NCBI GenBank assembly: GCA_013001755.1
Contig: JABDLY010000055.1
Location: 1-38,461, forward strand
DNA length: 38,461 nucleotides
Direction of reading: 5' to 3'
Source of the DNA: Sphingomonadaceae bacterium
GTDB taxonomy: Bacteria; Pseudomonadota; Alphaproteobacteria; Sphingomonadales; Sphingomonadaceae
How positions within the stretch are numbered: the stretch's first letter is position 1; each line of letters opens with the position of its first letter. Shown here piece by piece: positions 24,445 through 33,890 of the stretch. A model generated the notes under the pieces. It saw nothing but the letters and a program-made list of their open reading frames with translations, made no database searches and was not told where the DNA came from. The position numbers were made by a program, and so were the translations under genes.

Positions 24445-25005
24445 TTATGATGCGTCAGGCGCAGGAAGTTCGAGAGTAAAGCTATCAGGATGGTGGAAAT
24501 CGGGTTTATCCGTCGGATGGGAGAGTGCCCAATAGGACTTGTTTCCATTTCGCTCCTCGATAACGGCCGCAAGACCCAGTTCCCAGTTCATGTCGCGATA
24601 TGTTCGGGGCAGTTGCAGCAACGCATGAAGCTCCGCGTGCCGTTCCCTGACCCGCCAATTGGCTTGGATCAGACGTATATCGTCAACCCGCCGCATGCCC
24701 TCCCGATAGTCATAGAAAGCGTAAGCGGCCCAATCGCCCGACGTTGCAAAGTTGGTCTCAAGATAACACGGTTCCCCCACAGCCCGCCCGAATGCTTCGA
24801 AACAGCTATGCTTCCAGAGATCGTCGGATCGCTTCCAATTTTCGTGCCCGCTTCGATTGTCTCCCGGCCACCTTACTCTTTCCATACCCCCCGCTGCGAG
24901 GAAGCTTATAGCGATATGGTCGGGATCGCGTCGCGCGACATTTGCGCATAACGAAATCAACGCGTCCTGCGGAGTTTTTGGATGGGTTTCGAGCCAGATT
25001 TTCAT
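24445..25005 (-). CDS. DOMON-like domain-containing protein
   Basis: RSDDLWKHSCFEAFGRAVGEPCYLETNFATSGDWAAYAFYDYREGMR...ELGLAAVIEERNGNKSYWALSHPTDKPDFHHPDSFTLEL. Confidence 0.7.
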   Translation of the reverse strand: MKIWLETHPKTPQDALISLCANVARRDPDHIAISFLAAGGMERVRWPGDNRSGHENWKRSDDLWKHSCFEAFGRAVGEPCYLETNFATSGDWAAYAFYDYREGMRRVDDIRLIQANWRVRERHAELHALLQLPRTYRDMNWELGLAAVIEERNGNKSYWALSHPTDKPDFHHPDSFTLELPAPDAS

Positions 25006-25056
25006 AGATTGCTCATCTAGCCGCTATCATTCGCCCATGCTAACCGCGCGCGCAGC

Positions 25057-26286
25057 ATGACCGAATATAAATCCGATCTCCTCCGCCTCCTAAACGAACG
25101 CGGCCATATCCACCAGTTGACCGATGCCGAGGGGCTCGATGCGCTGGCACAGCGCGAGGTGGTGACCGGCTATGTCGGTTTCGATCCCACTGCGCCGTCG
25201 CTCCATATCGGCAACCTCGCCTCGATTATGCTGCTCCGCCGCGTCCAGCAGGCGGGACATCGGCCGATCGTGATCATGGGCGGCGGGACGGCGAAGATCG
25301 GCGATCCTTCGGGTAAGGACGATGTCCGCAAGCTGCTGACCAACGAGGTTCTCGACGCGAACATCGCTTCGATTCACGATAGCTTCGCGAAAATCCTGCG
25401 CTTAGACGACAGCGAAACCGGCGCCACGCTGATCAACAATGACGAGTGGCTTTCTGAGCTCGGCTATATCGAGCTGCTGCGGGATATCGGCAAGCATTTC
25501 ACGATCAACCGGATGCTGGCCTTCGATTCGGTCAAGCTGCGGCTCGACCGCGAGCAGCCGCTGACCTTCCTCGAATTCAATTACATGATCCTCCAGGCCT
25601 ACGACTTCCTTAAGCTGTCGCGCGATCATGGCTGTTTGTTGCAGCTCGGCGGATCGGATCAATGGGGCAATATCGTCAACGGCATCGAGCTTGCCCGGCG
25701 GCTCGATGGTCGCGAGCTCTACGGCGTCACCGCGCCGCTGATCACGACCGCCGATGGCAAGAAGATGGGCAAATCGGTCTCGGGCGCGGTCTGGCTCAAC
25801 GAGGAACAGCTGCCCGCCTATGATTTCTGGCAATTTTGGCGCAACACCGACGACCGCGACGTCGGTCGCTTCCTGCGACTGTTCACCGATGTCCCGCTCG
25901 ACGAGATTGTGCGGCTAGAAGCGCTCGAAGGCGCAGAGATCAACGAGGCGAAGAAGCTGCTGGCGGATGAGATTACAGCAGTATGTCGCGACGAGGAAGC
26001 TGCACGAGACGCCGCCGAGACAGCGCACAAGACGTTCGAGCAGGGCGCGACCGGGGACGACCTGCCGAGTGCAACTGTGGCTTCTGGCGAAATCGGCCTG
26101 CTCGATGCGATGGTCGAGCTGGGGCTGGTGGCGTCGAAGGGCGAGGCCAAACGGCTGGTCAAGGGCGGCGGTGCGCGGATCGACGGCGAACAGGTCGGCG
26201 ATATCGGAGCGATGGTGGCAGTCGGCGACGCTCCCGTGCGGATTTCGGCGGGCAAGAAGAAGCACGGAGTGCTCGTCCGGGGCTAG
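25057..26286 (+). CDS. tyrS: Tyrosyl-tRNA synthetase
   Basis: GYVGFDPTAPSLHIGNLASIMLLRRVQQAGH; KKMGKSVSGAVWL; C-terminal S4-like domain. Confidence 0.97.
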   Translation: MTEYKSDLLRLLNERGHIHQLTDAEGLDALAQREVVTGYVGFDPTAPSLHIGNLASIMLLRRVQQAGHRPIVIMGGGTAKIGDPSGKDDVRKLLTNEVLDANIASIHDSFAKILRLDDSETGATLINNDEWLSELGYIELLRDIGKHFTINRMLAFDSVKLRLDREQPLTFLEFNYMILQAYDFLKLSRDHGCLLQLGGSDQWGNIVNGIELARRLDGRELYGVTAPLITTADGKKMGKSVSGAVWLNEEQLPAYDFWQFWRNTDDRDVGRFLRLFTDVPLDEIVRLEALEGAEINEAKKLLADEITAVCRDEEAARDAAETAHKTFEQGATGDDLPSATVASGEIGLLDAMVELGLVASKGEAKRLVKGGGARIDGEQVGDIGAMVAVGDAPVRISAGKKKHGVLVRG

Positions 26287-26606
26287 TGGGCACAAAGCCT
26301 TGTCCTGTGCAGGAAATAGACCGAAGCGATACCGCGATAAGCGCCCGTCGCGGCGAAGGCAGCCTCGCTATGCCGAGCGACCGGATAAGCTGCTATCGCA
26401 CCGAACCCTGGGTCAGCCCGCGCTCATTCGCCATTAACCAGCCTGTCATCGGCTCGCTTCGCCGTTGGTAAGCCTGAACGCCGTATTTGTCCCGAAATCT
26501 TGGAAAACTCTTAGGGTGAACAGTACTTTAAGCAGTTCGATTGTCCAACGCTTAAACGTTAACGAGCACTATGCGCAGGCTAAAGCCAGCAGTGGGAGTT
26601 AATACC

Positions 26607-26945
26607 ATGGGAGCGCAGCCCCTCGCCCAACATCTCTTCGACGTCGAAAAGCGGCGCGCGGAACGTGATGCAGTGTCTATCAAGGCCGAATTGCACGAAT
26701 CGGGCCAGGACGGCCATGAAGTGCTGATCGGCAATCTTTCGCCCTTCGGCTTTATGGCGATCTCGCCCGAAAGCTATCGTGAAGGTACGCTGGTCCGGCT
26801 CGAACTGCCGATGATCGGCGCGGTCAATGCGAAGATCGTCTGGTCGCTCAGCGATCGGATCGGTGCAGAATTTATCCGCCCGTTCGATGCCCGCGGCTAT
26901 CGCGAACTTCTCGATTCAACGCCGCGGCAGGCTGTCAACGACTAG
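26607..26945 (+). CDS. PilZ domain protein
   Basis: RRAERDAVSIKAEL (RxxxR) and GNLSPFGFM (NxSxxG); small single-domain protein. The ORF opens at 26571. Confidence 0.8.
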   Translation: MGAQPLAQHLFDVEKRRAERDAVSIKAELHESGQDGHEVLIGNLSPFGFMAISPESYREGTLVRLELPMIGAVNAKIVWSLSDRIGAEFIRPFDARGYRELLDSTPRQAVND

Positions 26946-29002
26946 CCCGAACGTAGCAAAGGCACAGCGGTATCGCGCTTGAACAGATAAAGTGCGATCC
27001 GCGCTGCCTCGCCGCGCGGACTATCGAGTCCGCCTTCGCGTTCGATCAGCAGCCGCGCATCGTCATTCGCCATCGGGGCAAGTTCCGCGACCAATTCGGG
27101 CGTCGCAAGCCGGAAGCCGACATCGCCCGACTGGCGCGTACCCAAAATCTCACCAGCGCCGCGTAACCGCAAATCCTCTTCTGCGATCCGGAAGCCGTCA
27201 TTGGTCTCGCGCATCAGCGCGAGACGCGCCCGCGCAGTTTCGGTCAGCGCCTCGCCGCGCAGCAACAGGCAGACCGATTTTGCGTCGCCGCGACCGACGC
27301 GGCCGCGGAGCTGGTGGAGCTGCGCAAGGCCGAAACGGTCAGCGCCTTCGACCACCATCAGCGTTGCGTTGGGGACATCGACACCGACTTCGATCACCGT
27401 CGTCGCCACGAGTACGGCTATCTGGCCGCGCTGGAAGGCGTCCATCACCGCGTCCTTTTCCGGCCCCTTCATCCGTCCATGGACAAGGCCGATGCGTTCA
27501 TCGCCGAAGCGCATTTTAAGCTCGCGCGCGCGTTCCTCAGCCGCTGCCTGGTCGATGGCCTCGCTCTCTTCAACGAGCGGACAGACCCAATAGGCCTGTC
27601 CATCGCTCGCAATATGCCGCCCCAATCCATCGACGACATCGGCAAGCCGAGCGCCCGAAATGACGCGCGTCTCTATCGGCTCGCGGCCTGGCGGCATTTC
27701 ATCGAGCCGCGACACATCCATCTCGCCATAATGGGTCAGCGTCAACGTGCGCGGGATCGGCGTCGCCGTCATCACCAGCAGATGCGGTGTCCGCTCGGCC
27801 TTTTGCGTCAGCATCATCCGCTGCGCGACACCAAAGCGATGTTGTTCGTCGACGACGGCGAGCGCGAGCTTCTTGTAGCGCACGGCCTCCTGGAAAATCG
27901 CATGCGTTCCGATCAATATGTCGATCGAACCATCGGCCAACCCCATCAAGGTGGACTCGCGTATCTTTCCCTTGTCGCGCCCGGTCAGCACCGCGATGTT
28001 GACCGGCAGACCCGCGAGCATCGCCGTCACTGTATCGAAATGCTGGCGCGCGAGGATTTCGGTCGGCGCGAGCAACGCTCCCTGCCCGCCCGCCTCGACC
28101 GCCATAAGCAGCGCCATCACCGCAACCAACGTCTTGCCCGAACCGACATCGCCCTGGAGCAGCCGCAACATCGGCTGTTCCTGCCGTACATCGGCTTCGA
28201 TCTCCGACACGGTCCGGCTCTGCGCGCCGGTTGGCGCATAGGGTAGCTGCAATGCGTCGCGCAGCTTGGGTTCGCCGAGCAGCGCTTCGCCTTTCCTGCT
28301 GCGCGACGATTGCCGAACGAGCGCCAGCGCCAACTGGTTGGCGAATATCTCGTCGTAGGCGAGGCGGCGGCGCGCGCCTTCGTTCGCCGGGTCGGCATGG
28401 ATTGCTTCGAGTGCGGCACGCCATGCCGGCCAGGTCTCGCGTTCGACCAGGCTCGGCTCGATCCATTCGGGCAGATCGACCAATCGCTCGCTCGCCTGCT
28501 CGATCAGCTGGCGCAGGCGGTTATTGGTGAGGCCATCGGACAGCGCATAGACGGGTTCACGCACCGGGATCGTACCGATCTTATCGGGCTCGAGTACGGT
28601 ATCGGGATGGACGATCTGGAGCTCCTGTCCATACATCTCCATCCGCCCCGAAATCGCCTTGGGCTCACCGAGCGGCAGCTGCTTGCGCGCCCAGCCCGGA
28701 TTGTTGAAATAGACAAGACTGAGATAATTGCCCGCCGCGTCGGTCGTCTGGACACGCAGCGGACTGCGCGGGCCACCGGCCTTATAGTCGACCGGCGTCA
28801 CGATCACCGCCACGACGCGCCCGGCATCTTCCATATCGAGCGTTTCGACGCGTTTGCGATCGATCCAGCCGGACGGCAGGTGGAACAGCAGATCGATGAT
28901 CTGCTCGAGCTTCAACCGGCCAAGCGGTTTGGCCAGAGCCTTGCCGACGCCCTTGAGCAGCTGAATTTCGGCAAACAGCGGATTGAGAATCTCCGGGCGC
29001 AT
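26942..29002 (-). CDS. recG: ATP-dependent DNA helicase RecG
   Basis: LLQGDVGSGKTLVAVMALL, VVDEQHRFGVAQRMML, VMTATPIPRTLTLTHYGEMDVS, LHQLRGRVGRGD. Confidence 0.97.
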   Translation of the reverse strand: MRPEILNPLFAEIQLLKGVGKALAKPLGRLKLEQIIDLLFHLPSGWIDRKRVETLDMEDAGRVVAVIVTPVDYKAGGPRSPLRVQTTDAAGNYLSLVYFNNPGWARKQLPLGEPKAISGRMEMYGQELQIVHPDTVLEPDKIGTIPVREPVYALSDGLTNNRLRQLIEQASERLVDLPEWIEPSLVERETWPAWRAALEAIHADPANEGARRRLAYDEIFANQLALALVRQSSRSRKGEALLGEPKLRDALQLPYAPTGAQSRTVSEIEADVRQEQPMLRLLQGDVGSGKTLVAVMALLMAVEAGGQGALLAPTEILARQHFDTVTAMLAGLPVNIAVLTGRDKGKIRESTLMGLADGSIDILIGTHAIFQEAVRYKKLALAVVDEQHRFGVAQRMMLTQKAERTPHLLVMTATPIPRTLTLTHYGEMDVSRLDEMPPGREPIETRVISGARLADVVDGLGRHIASDGQAYWVCPLVEESEAIDQAAAEERARELKMRFGDERIGLVHGRMKGPEKDAVMDAFQRGQIAVLVATTVIEVGVDVPNATLMVVEGADRFGLAQLHQLRGRVGRGDAKSVCLLLRGEALTETARARLALMRETNDGFRIAEEDLRLRGAGEILGTRQSGDVGFRLATPELVAELAPMANDDARLLIEREGGLDSPRGEAARIALYLFKRDTAVPLLRSG

Positions 29003-29070
29003 GGCTAGATGCCTACACCCAAGCCGACAGGCCCGAAAGCGCCCGTCGGCCTTTTGCTGTTGGAGTCGTC

Positions 29071-29337
29071 ATGGACCGCGAAACCCGTCTCAAGCGCCTG
29101 TACTTCCGTGCCTGGCACCGCGGCACCAAGGAAGCCGATATGTTGATCGGCGGCTTTTTCGATACATATTCAGCGAGTTGGGGCGATGACGAGATCGACT
29201 GGTTCGAAGCGCTGCTCGATGTCGACGATGTTTCGATCATGGCTTGGGCGATCGGCACCGAGACACCGCCCGAAGCATTCACCGGCGCGATGATGCAGCA
29301 AATGCAGAAGCTCGATTACATTGCGGTACCCAAGTGA
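29071..29337 (+). CDS. sdhE: Succinate dehydrogenase assembly factor 2 (SdhE)
   Basis: MDRETRLKRLYFRAWHRGTKEADMLIGGFFDTYSASWGDDEIDWFEALLDVDD: RGxxE-like motif (here RGTKEAD). Confidence 0.92.
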   Translation: MDRETRLKRLYFRAWHRGTKEADMLIGGFFDTYSASWGDDEIDWFEALLDVDDVSIMAWAIGTETPPEAFTGAMMQQMQKLDYIAVPK

Positions 29338-32300
29338 ACGACATCCAGAAAATTCTCGACGCCAAAGAACCGCTGACGCTGTCGAGCGCGCCGGCCGGGT
29401 TCCTGCCCTGGTTGATGGCCGACATTGCACGCTCGGCGGCTTTTGCGGGCGGCCGGGCCATCTACATTGCGCCCGACGAAGCCGCGATGCGCGGACTCGC
29501 CGATGCCGCGCGCTATTTCGCGCCCGAACTCGACATCGTCGAATTCCCCGGCTGGGATTGTCTGCCTTATGACCGCGCGAGCCCGAGCCTGCGCATCTCG
29601 TCCGAACGCCTGGCAGCGCTTCACCACCTGCAGAAAAAAAGCCAAGAGCCGCAGATTCTGGCGACGACGATCAGCGCGATCAGCCAGAGGACGCTTTCGC
29701 CTTTCCGTATTCGCCAGCTTGTCGCAACGCTAGCGCCCGGCGAGCGGATCGAGCGCGACGCGCTGACCGCCAAACTTCAGGCCAATGGCTATATCCGCAC
29801 CGATACCGTCGCCGATGCCGGCGAATATGCCGTGCGCGGCGGGATCGTCGATCTGTTTCCGTCGGGCGCGAAACAGGGATTGAGGCTCGATTTCTTCGGC
29901 GACGAGATCGATAGCATGCGCCGTTTCGACCCGGCCGATCAGCGGACCACCGGGCGCGTCGAGAGATTTACCCTGCTTCCCGCGTCCGAAGCCTTGCTCG
30001 ACGAAGAGAGCATAAAACGTTTTCGCGGCCGCTATCGCGAGATTTTCGGCGCGACGGCGACGGGCGATCCGCTCTATCAGGCGATCAGCGAAGGTCGGCG
30101 CCTTGCCGGTATGGAGCATTGGCTGCCGCTGTTCGAGGAATCGCTCGCGACGCTGTTCGACCACATCGATCCCGAGGATGTTCTTGTTCGCGATCCCGGC
30201 GTCGCAGCCGCAGCCGACGCGCGTTTCGATGCGATCTCAGATTATTACGCCAATCGCGACGCCGCGCGCAGCGCCGATCCCGGCAGCTACCGCCCGCTCG
30301 AAACCGCTTCGCTATACTTGTCGGCCAGTGATTGGGCACAGCGCATTGCCGAAACTCCGCTCCATATCGCAAGCCCCTATCGCGAACCTGATGCCCGGGC
30401 TGTCGTCGATTTCAACGTCAGCGGCGCTCGCGATTTTGCGCCGGAGCGCCAGGCCGGCGGGAATATCTACGAAGCCATTGTCGCTCATGTCGGCGCGCTG
30501 GAGAAGGATGGCAAGAAGGTTGTCCTGGCGAGCTACAGCATTGGCGCCCGCGAAAGGCTTTCCGGGTTGCTTGAGGAGCATGGCCTTAGCGGCGGCGCCC
30601 TTGTCGATAACTGGCAAGCAGCGCAGGGCAACAGCCCCGCACTCGCCGTCCTCCCGCTCGATCACGGTTTTACGACGCCCGATATCGCTCTGCTGACCGA
30701 GCAGGATATGCTCGGCGACCGGTTGCGCCGCCGCACGACGCGCAAGAAGGACGCCGACGCGTTTCTCAACGAACTGGCAACGCTCTCGCCGGGCGACCTC
30801 GTCGTTCACACCGAACACGGCATCGGGCGCTATGAGGGACTGACCTCAATCCCGGTCGGCAGCGCGCCGCATGATTGCGTGGCGCTCGAATATGCCGGCG
30901 GCGACAAGCTCTATGTGCCGGTTGAGAACCTCGATGTACTCTCGCGCTTTGGTTCTGCCGAAGGCGGCGGCACGCTCGACAAGTTGGGCGGCGAGGGCTG
31001 GCAGCGGCGCAAGGCGCGGATGAAGGACCGTATCCTCGAGATTGCCGGCGAGCTCGTCGCGACCGCCGCCAAGCGCGCGCTACGCAAGGCACCGTCGGCC
31101 GAACCGGATACGAGTTATGCCAGCTTTGTCGACCGCTTCCCCTATGCCGAAACCGACGATCAGGACCGCGCCATCGCACAGGTTATCGACGATCTCGGCA
31201 AGGGTACGCCGATGGATCGGCTCGTGTGCGGCGATGTCGGTTTCGGCAAGACCGAGGTTGCGTTGCGCGCGGCCTATGTCGCCGCGATGGCGGGTCTGCA
31301 AGTCGCCATAATCTGCCCGACGACCCTGCTCGCACGCCAGCATTATACCAGTTTCACCGATCGTTTCTCGGGATTCCCGATGAAGATCGGGCGGCTCTCA
31401 CGCCTTGTCCCGGCAGCCGAAGCTAAAAAAACACGCGAAGGGATCGCCGATGGTTCGATCGATATCGCCATCGGCACCCATGCCCTGCTCGCCAAATCGA
31501 TCGACTTCAAACGCCTCGGGCTCGTCGTGGTCGATGAGGAGCAGCATTTCGGCGTCGTCCACAAGGAACGCCTCAAGGCGATAAAATCGGATGTCCATGT
31601 GCTGACGCTGACGGCAACGCCGATCCCGCGGACGCTGCAAATGGCGATGAGCGGACTGCGCGAGCTTTCGGTTATCCAGACTCCGCCGATCGACCGGCTC
31701 GCGATACGAACCTATGTCATGCCCTGGGATCCGGTAGTGCTGCGCGAAGCCTTGCTGCGCGAACATTATCGCGGCGGGCAGAGCTTTTTCGTCGCTCCGC
31801 GCATCGGCGACCTTCCCGAGCTCGAAGATTTCCTGCGCGAATATGTCCCCGAAATCAGCTTCATCACCGCCCATGGCCAGATGCCGCCAACCGCAGTCGA
31901 AGAGCGGATGAGCGCCTTTTACGACAGGAAATACGATGTGCTGCTTTCGACGACGATCGTCGAGAGCGGGCTCGATATTCCATCGGCCAACACGATGATC
32001 ATCCATCGCGCCAATCATTTCGGCCTTTCGCAGCTTTACCAGCTGCGCGGGCGGATCGGGCGATCGAAGGAGCGTGCTTACGCCTATCTCACAACGCCCG
32101 CCGATCGCATTGTCACCGAAGCGGCGGACAAGCGCCTCAAAGTACTCTCCGATCTCGAAACGCTTGGCGCGGGTTTCCAGCTGGCGAGTCATGATCTCGA
32201 CCAGCGCGGCGCCGGCAATTTGCTCGGCGACGAGCAATCGGGCCACATCAAGGAAGTCGGCTTCGAACTCTACCAGTCGATGCTCGAGGACGCGATTGTA

Positions 32301-32792
32301 GCGGCCAAGGCCGGCGATGCGGGTATCGATTTGCCGGACGGCGATTTCTCGCCGCAGATCACCGTCGACGCGCCGATCCTGCTACCCGAAAATTACGTCC
32401 CCGATCTCGATCTGCGCATGGGGCTCTATCGCCGAATGAACGATCTCGAGGACCGACAGGAGGTCGAAGCCTTTGCCGCCGAACTGATCGACCGGTTCGG
32501 GCCGATTCCGGCACCAACGGAAAACCTGCTCAAGATCATAGAGACCAAGCTCAACGCCAAAGCCGCGAATGTCTCCAACATCGACGCCGGTCCGCGCGGC
32601 GCGCTGGTCAGTTTCTTCAACGAGAGCTTCCCCAATCCCGCCGGGCTGGTCGACTATGTCAAACGTCTCAAAGGCACGGCAAAGCTGCGGCCCGATCACA
32701 AGCTCGTCATCACGCGAAACTGGGGCGATCCGCAGGCGCGGCTCAACGGCGCGCTCCAGCTTTCCAAGGGGTTGGCCAAAGCTGCTGGTTAG
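29334..32792 (+). CDS. mfd: Transcription-repair coupling factor Mfd
   Basis: UvrB-like N-terminus, RNAP-interacting region (DLVVHTEHGIGRYEGL), helicase LVCGDVGFGKTEVALRAAYVAAMAG, LYQLRGRIGRSKERAYAYL. Likely GTG start at 29334 overlapping the sdhE stop. Confidence 0.97.
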   Translation: MNDIQKILDAKEPLTLSSAPAGFLPWLMADIARSAAFAGGRAIYIAPDEAAMRGLADAARYFAPELDIVEFPGWDCLPYDRASPSLRISSERLAALHHLQKKSQEPQILATTISAISQRTLSPFRIRQLVATLAPGERIERDALTAKLQANGYIRTDTVADAGEYAVRGGIVDLFPSGAKQGLRLDFFGDEIDSMRRFDPADQRTTGRVERFTLLPASEALLDEESIKRFRGRYREIFGATATGDPLYQAISEGRRLAGMEHWLPLFEESLATLFDHIDPEDVLVRDPGVAAAADARFDAISDYYANRDAARSADPGSYRPLETASLYLSASDWAQRIAETPLHIASPYREPDARAVVDFNVSGARDFAPERQAGGNIYEAIVAHVGALEKDGKKVVLASYSIGARERLSGLLEEHGLSGGALVDNWQAAQGNSPALAVLPLDHGFTTPDIALLTEQDMLGDRLRRRTTRKKDADAFLNELATLSPGDLVVHTEHGIGRYEGLTSIPVGSAPHDCVALEYAGGDKLYVPVENLDVLSRFGSAEGGGTLDKLGGEGWQRRKARMKDRILEIAGELVATAAKRALRKAPSAEPDTSYASFVDRFPYAETDDQDRAIAQVIDDLGKGTPMDRLVCGDVGFGKTEVALRAAYVAAMAGLQVAIICPTTLLARQHYTSFTDRFSGFPMKIGRLSRLVPAAEAKKTREGIADGSIDIAIGTHALLAKSIDFKRLGLVVVDEEQHFGVVHKERLKAIKSDVHVLTLTATPIPRTLQMAMSGLRELSVIQTPPIDRLAIRTYVMPWDPVVLREALLREHYRGGQSFFVAPRIGDLPELEDFLREYVPEISFITAHGQMPPTAVEERMSAFYDRKYDVLLSTTIVESGLDIPSANTMIIHRANHFGLSQLYQLRGRIGRSKERAYAYLTTPADRIVTEAADKRLKVLSDLETLGAGFQLASHDLDQRGAGNLLGDEQSGHIKEVGFELYQSMLEDAIVAAKAGDAGIDLPDGDFSPQITVDAPILLPENYVPDLDLRMGLYRRMNDLEDRQEVEAFAAELIDRFGPIPAPTENLLKIIETKLNAKAANVSNIDAGPRGALVSFFNESFPNPAGLVDYVKRLKGTAKLRPDHKLVITRNWGDPQARLNGALQLSKGLAKAAG

Positions 32793-32861
32793 TTGGTCGA
32801 AAGCGATTTCGCGTTGACCGCCAAAATCGTGTACTCTCACCGGCAAACGGGAGAGATAGCC

Positions 32862-33890
32862 ATGGGTTTCGCGCGAGCAATCGGCCTTGCATGTCTTTTG
32901 GCAACAGCAGCACCCGCGGTCGCCGATGCGCCGCTCGTCGACCCCGCGCCCGATCCGTCGGAAACCGAGACATTCGGTTACGACGAAGCGCGCGACGACC
33001 GGATGACGATAGCGGTCAGTATCGGTGGCGACGGGCCGTATCGCTTCATTATCGATACCGGATCCGAGCGTACGGTGATTTCGCGCGAACTCGCGGATTC
33101 GCTAGCCCTCGTCGCGAGCGACGATGTCATGCTCTCTTCGGTGCTAGACATTCGGCGGGTGCCGACAGTCGTCATTCCCGAGCTCGGCTTTGGCCGGCAA
33201 ACGATGGAAGAAGTGCAGGCGCCAGCGCTCGCTCGCCGCAATATCGGCGCTCACGGCGTTCTCGGCATCGACGCGCTGGAAGATCATCAGGTCGTGCTCG
33301 ATTTCGGGCAAAGGGAAATGACGCTGACCCGATCGCGCTACTCCGACCGGCGCTCAAGCGATAACAACGTCATCGTCGTTCGCGGGCGTACGCGCCTCGG
33401 CCGCCTCGTATTGGCCGATGCCCGGATCGACGGAACCCGCATTCTCGCGATCGTCGATACCGGATCGAGCTTTTCGATCGGCAATATGGCCTTGCGCGAC
33501 CGGCTCGTCCGCCGCGGCCGGATCGATCCCGCTCAATCGATCAACGTCACCGCCATCACGGGCACATCGATGGATATCAATTATACGCTGGCCGACCGCG
33601 TGCAGATCGGCCGCATCGAGCTTCGCGACCTGCCGATTGCATTCGCCGAGTCGGAGCTGTTCCGCCAGCTGGACCTCGTCGATCGGCCAGCCATGCTGCT
33701 CGGGATGAACGCGTTGAGAGCCTTTGATCGCGTCTCAATCGATTTCGGCAATCGGGCGCTGCGGCTTGAGATCCCCCTGCGCGGCAGACCGGCGGATCGT
33801 CAACTCGCCTGGTCGGTCCCGGACGTCTCGGAGACGAGCCTGGAAAGCGCGTCGGTCGATATCGGCGGCGAACACAGAAACCCCTGGTAG
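32862..33890 (+). CDS. Secreted aspartyl protease family protein with two retropepsin-like halves
   Basis: Signal peptide MGFARAIGLACLLATAAPAVA; FIIDTGSERTVIS and AIVDTGSSFSIG catalytic motifs; GVLGIDALEDHQVVLDF and MLLGMNALRAFDRVSIDF second motifs. Confidence 0.85.
   Translation: MGFARAIGLACLLATAAPAVADAPLVDPAPDPSETETFGYDEARDDRMTIAVSIGGDGPYRFIIDTGSERTVISRELADSLALVASDDVMLSSVLDIRRVPTVVIPELGFGRQTMEEVQAPALARRNIGAHGVLGIDALEDHQVVLDFGQREMTLTRSRYSDRRSSDNNVIVVRGRTRLGRLVLADARIDGTRILAIVDTGSSFSIGNMALRDRLVRRGRIDPAQSINVTAITGTSMDINYTLADRVQIGRIELRDLPIAFAESELFRQLDLVDRPAMLLGMNALRAFDRVSIDFGNRALRLEIPLRGRPADRQLAWSVPDVSETSLESASVDIGGEHRNPW

Noticed and set aside
27314-28246. 310-aa plus-strand ORF
   Set aside because: Antisense shadow of recG.
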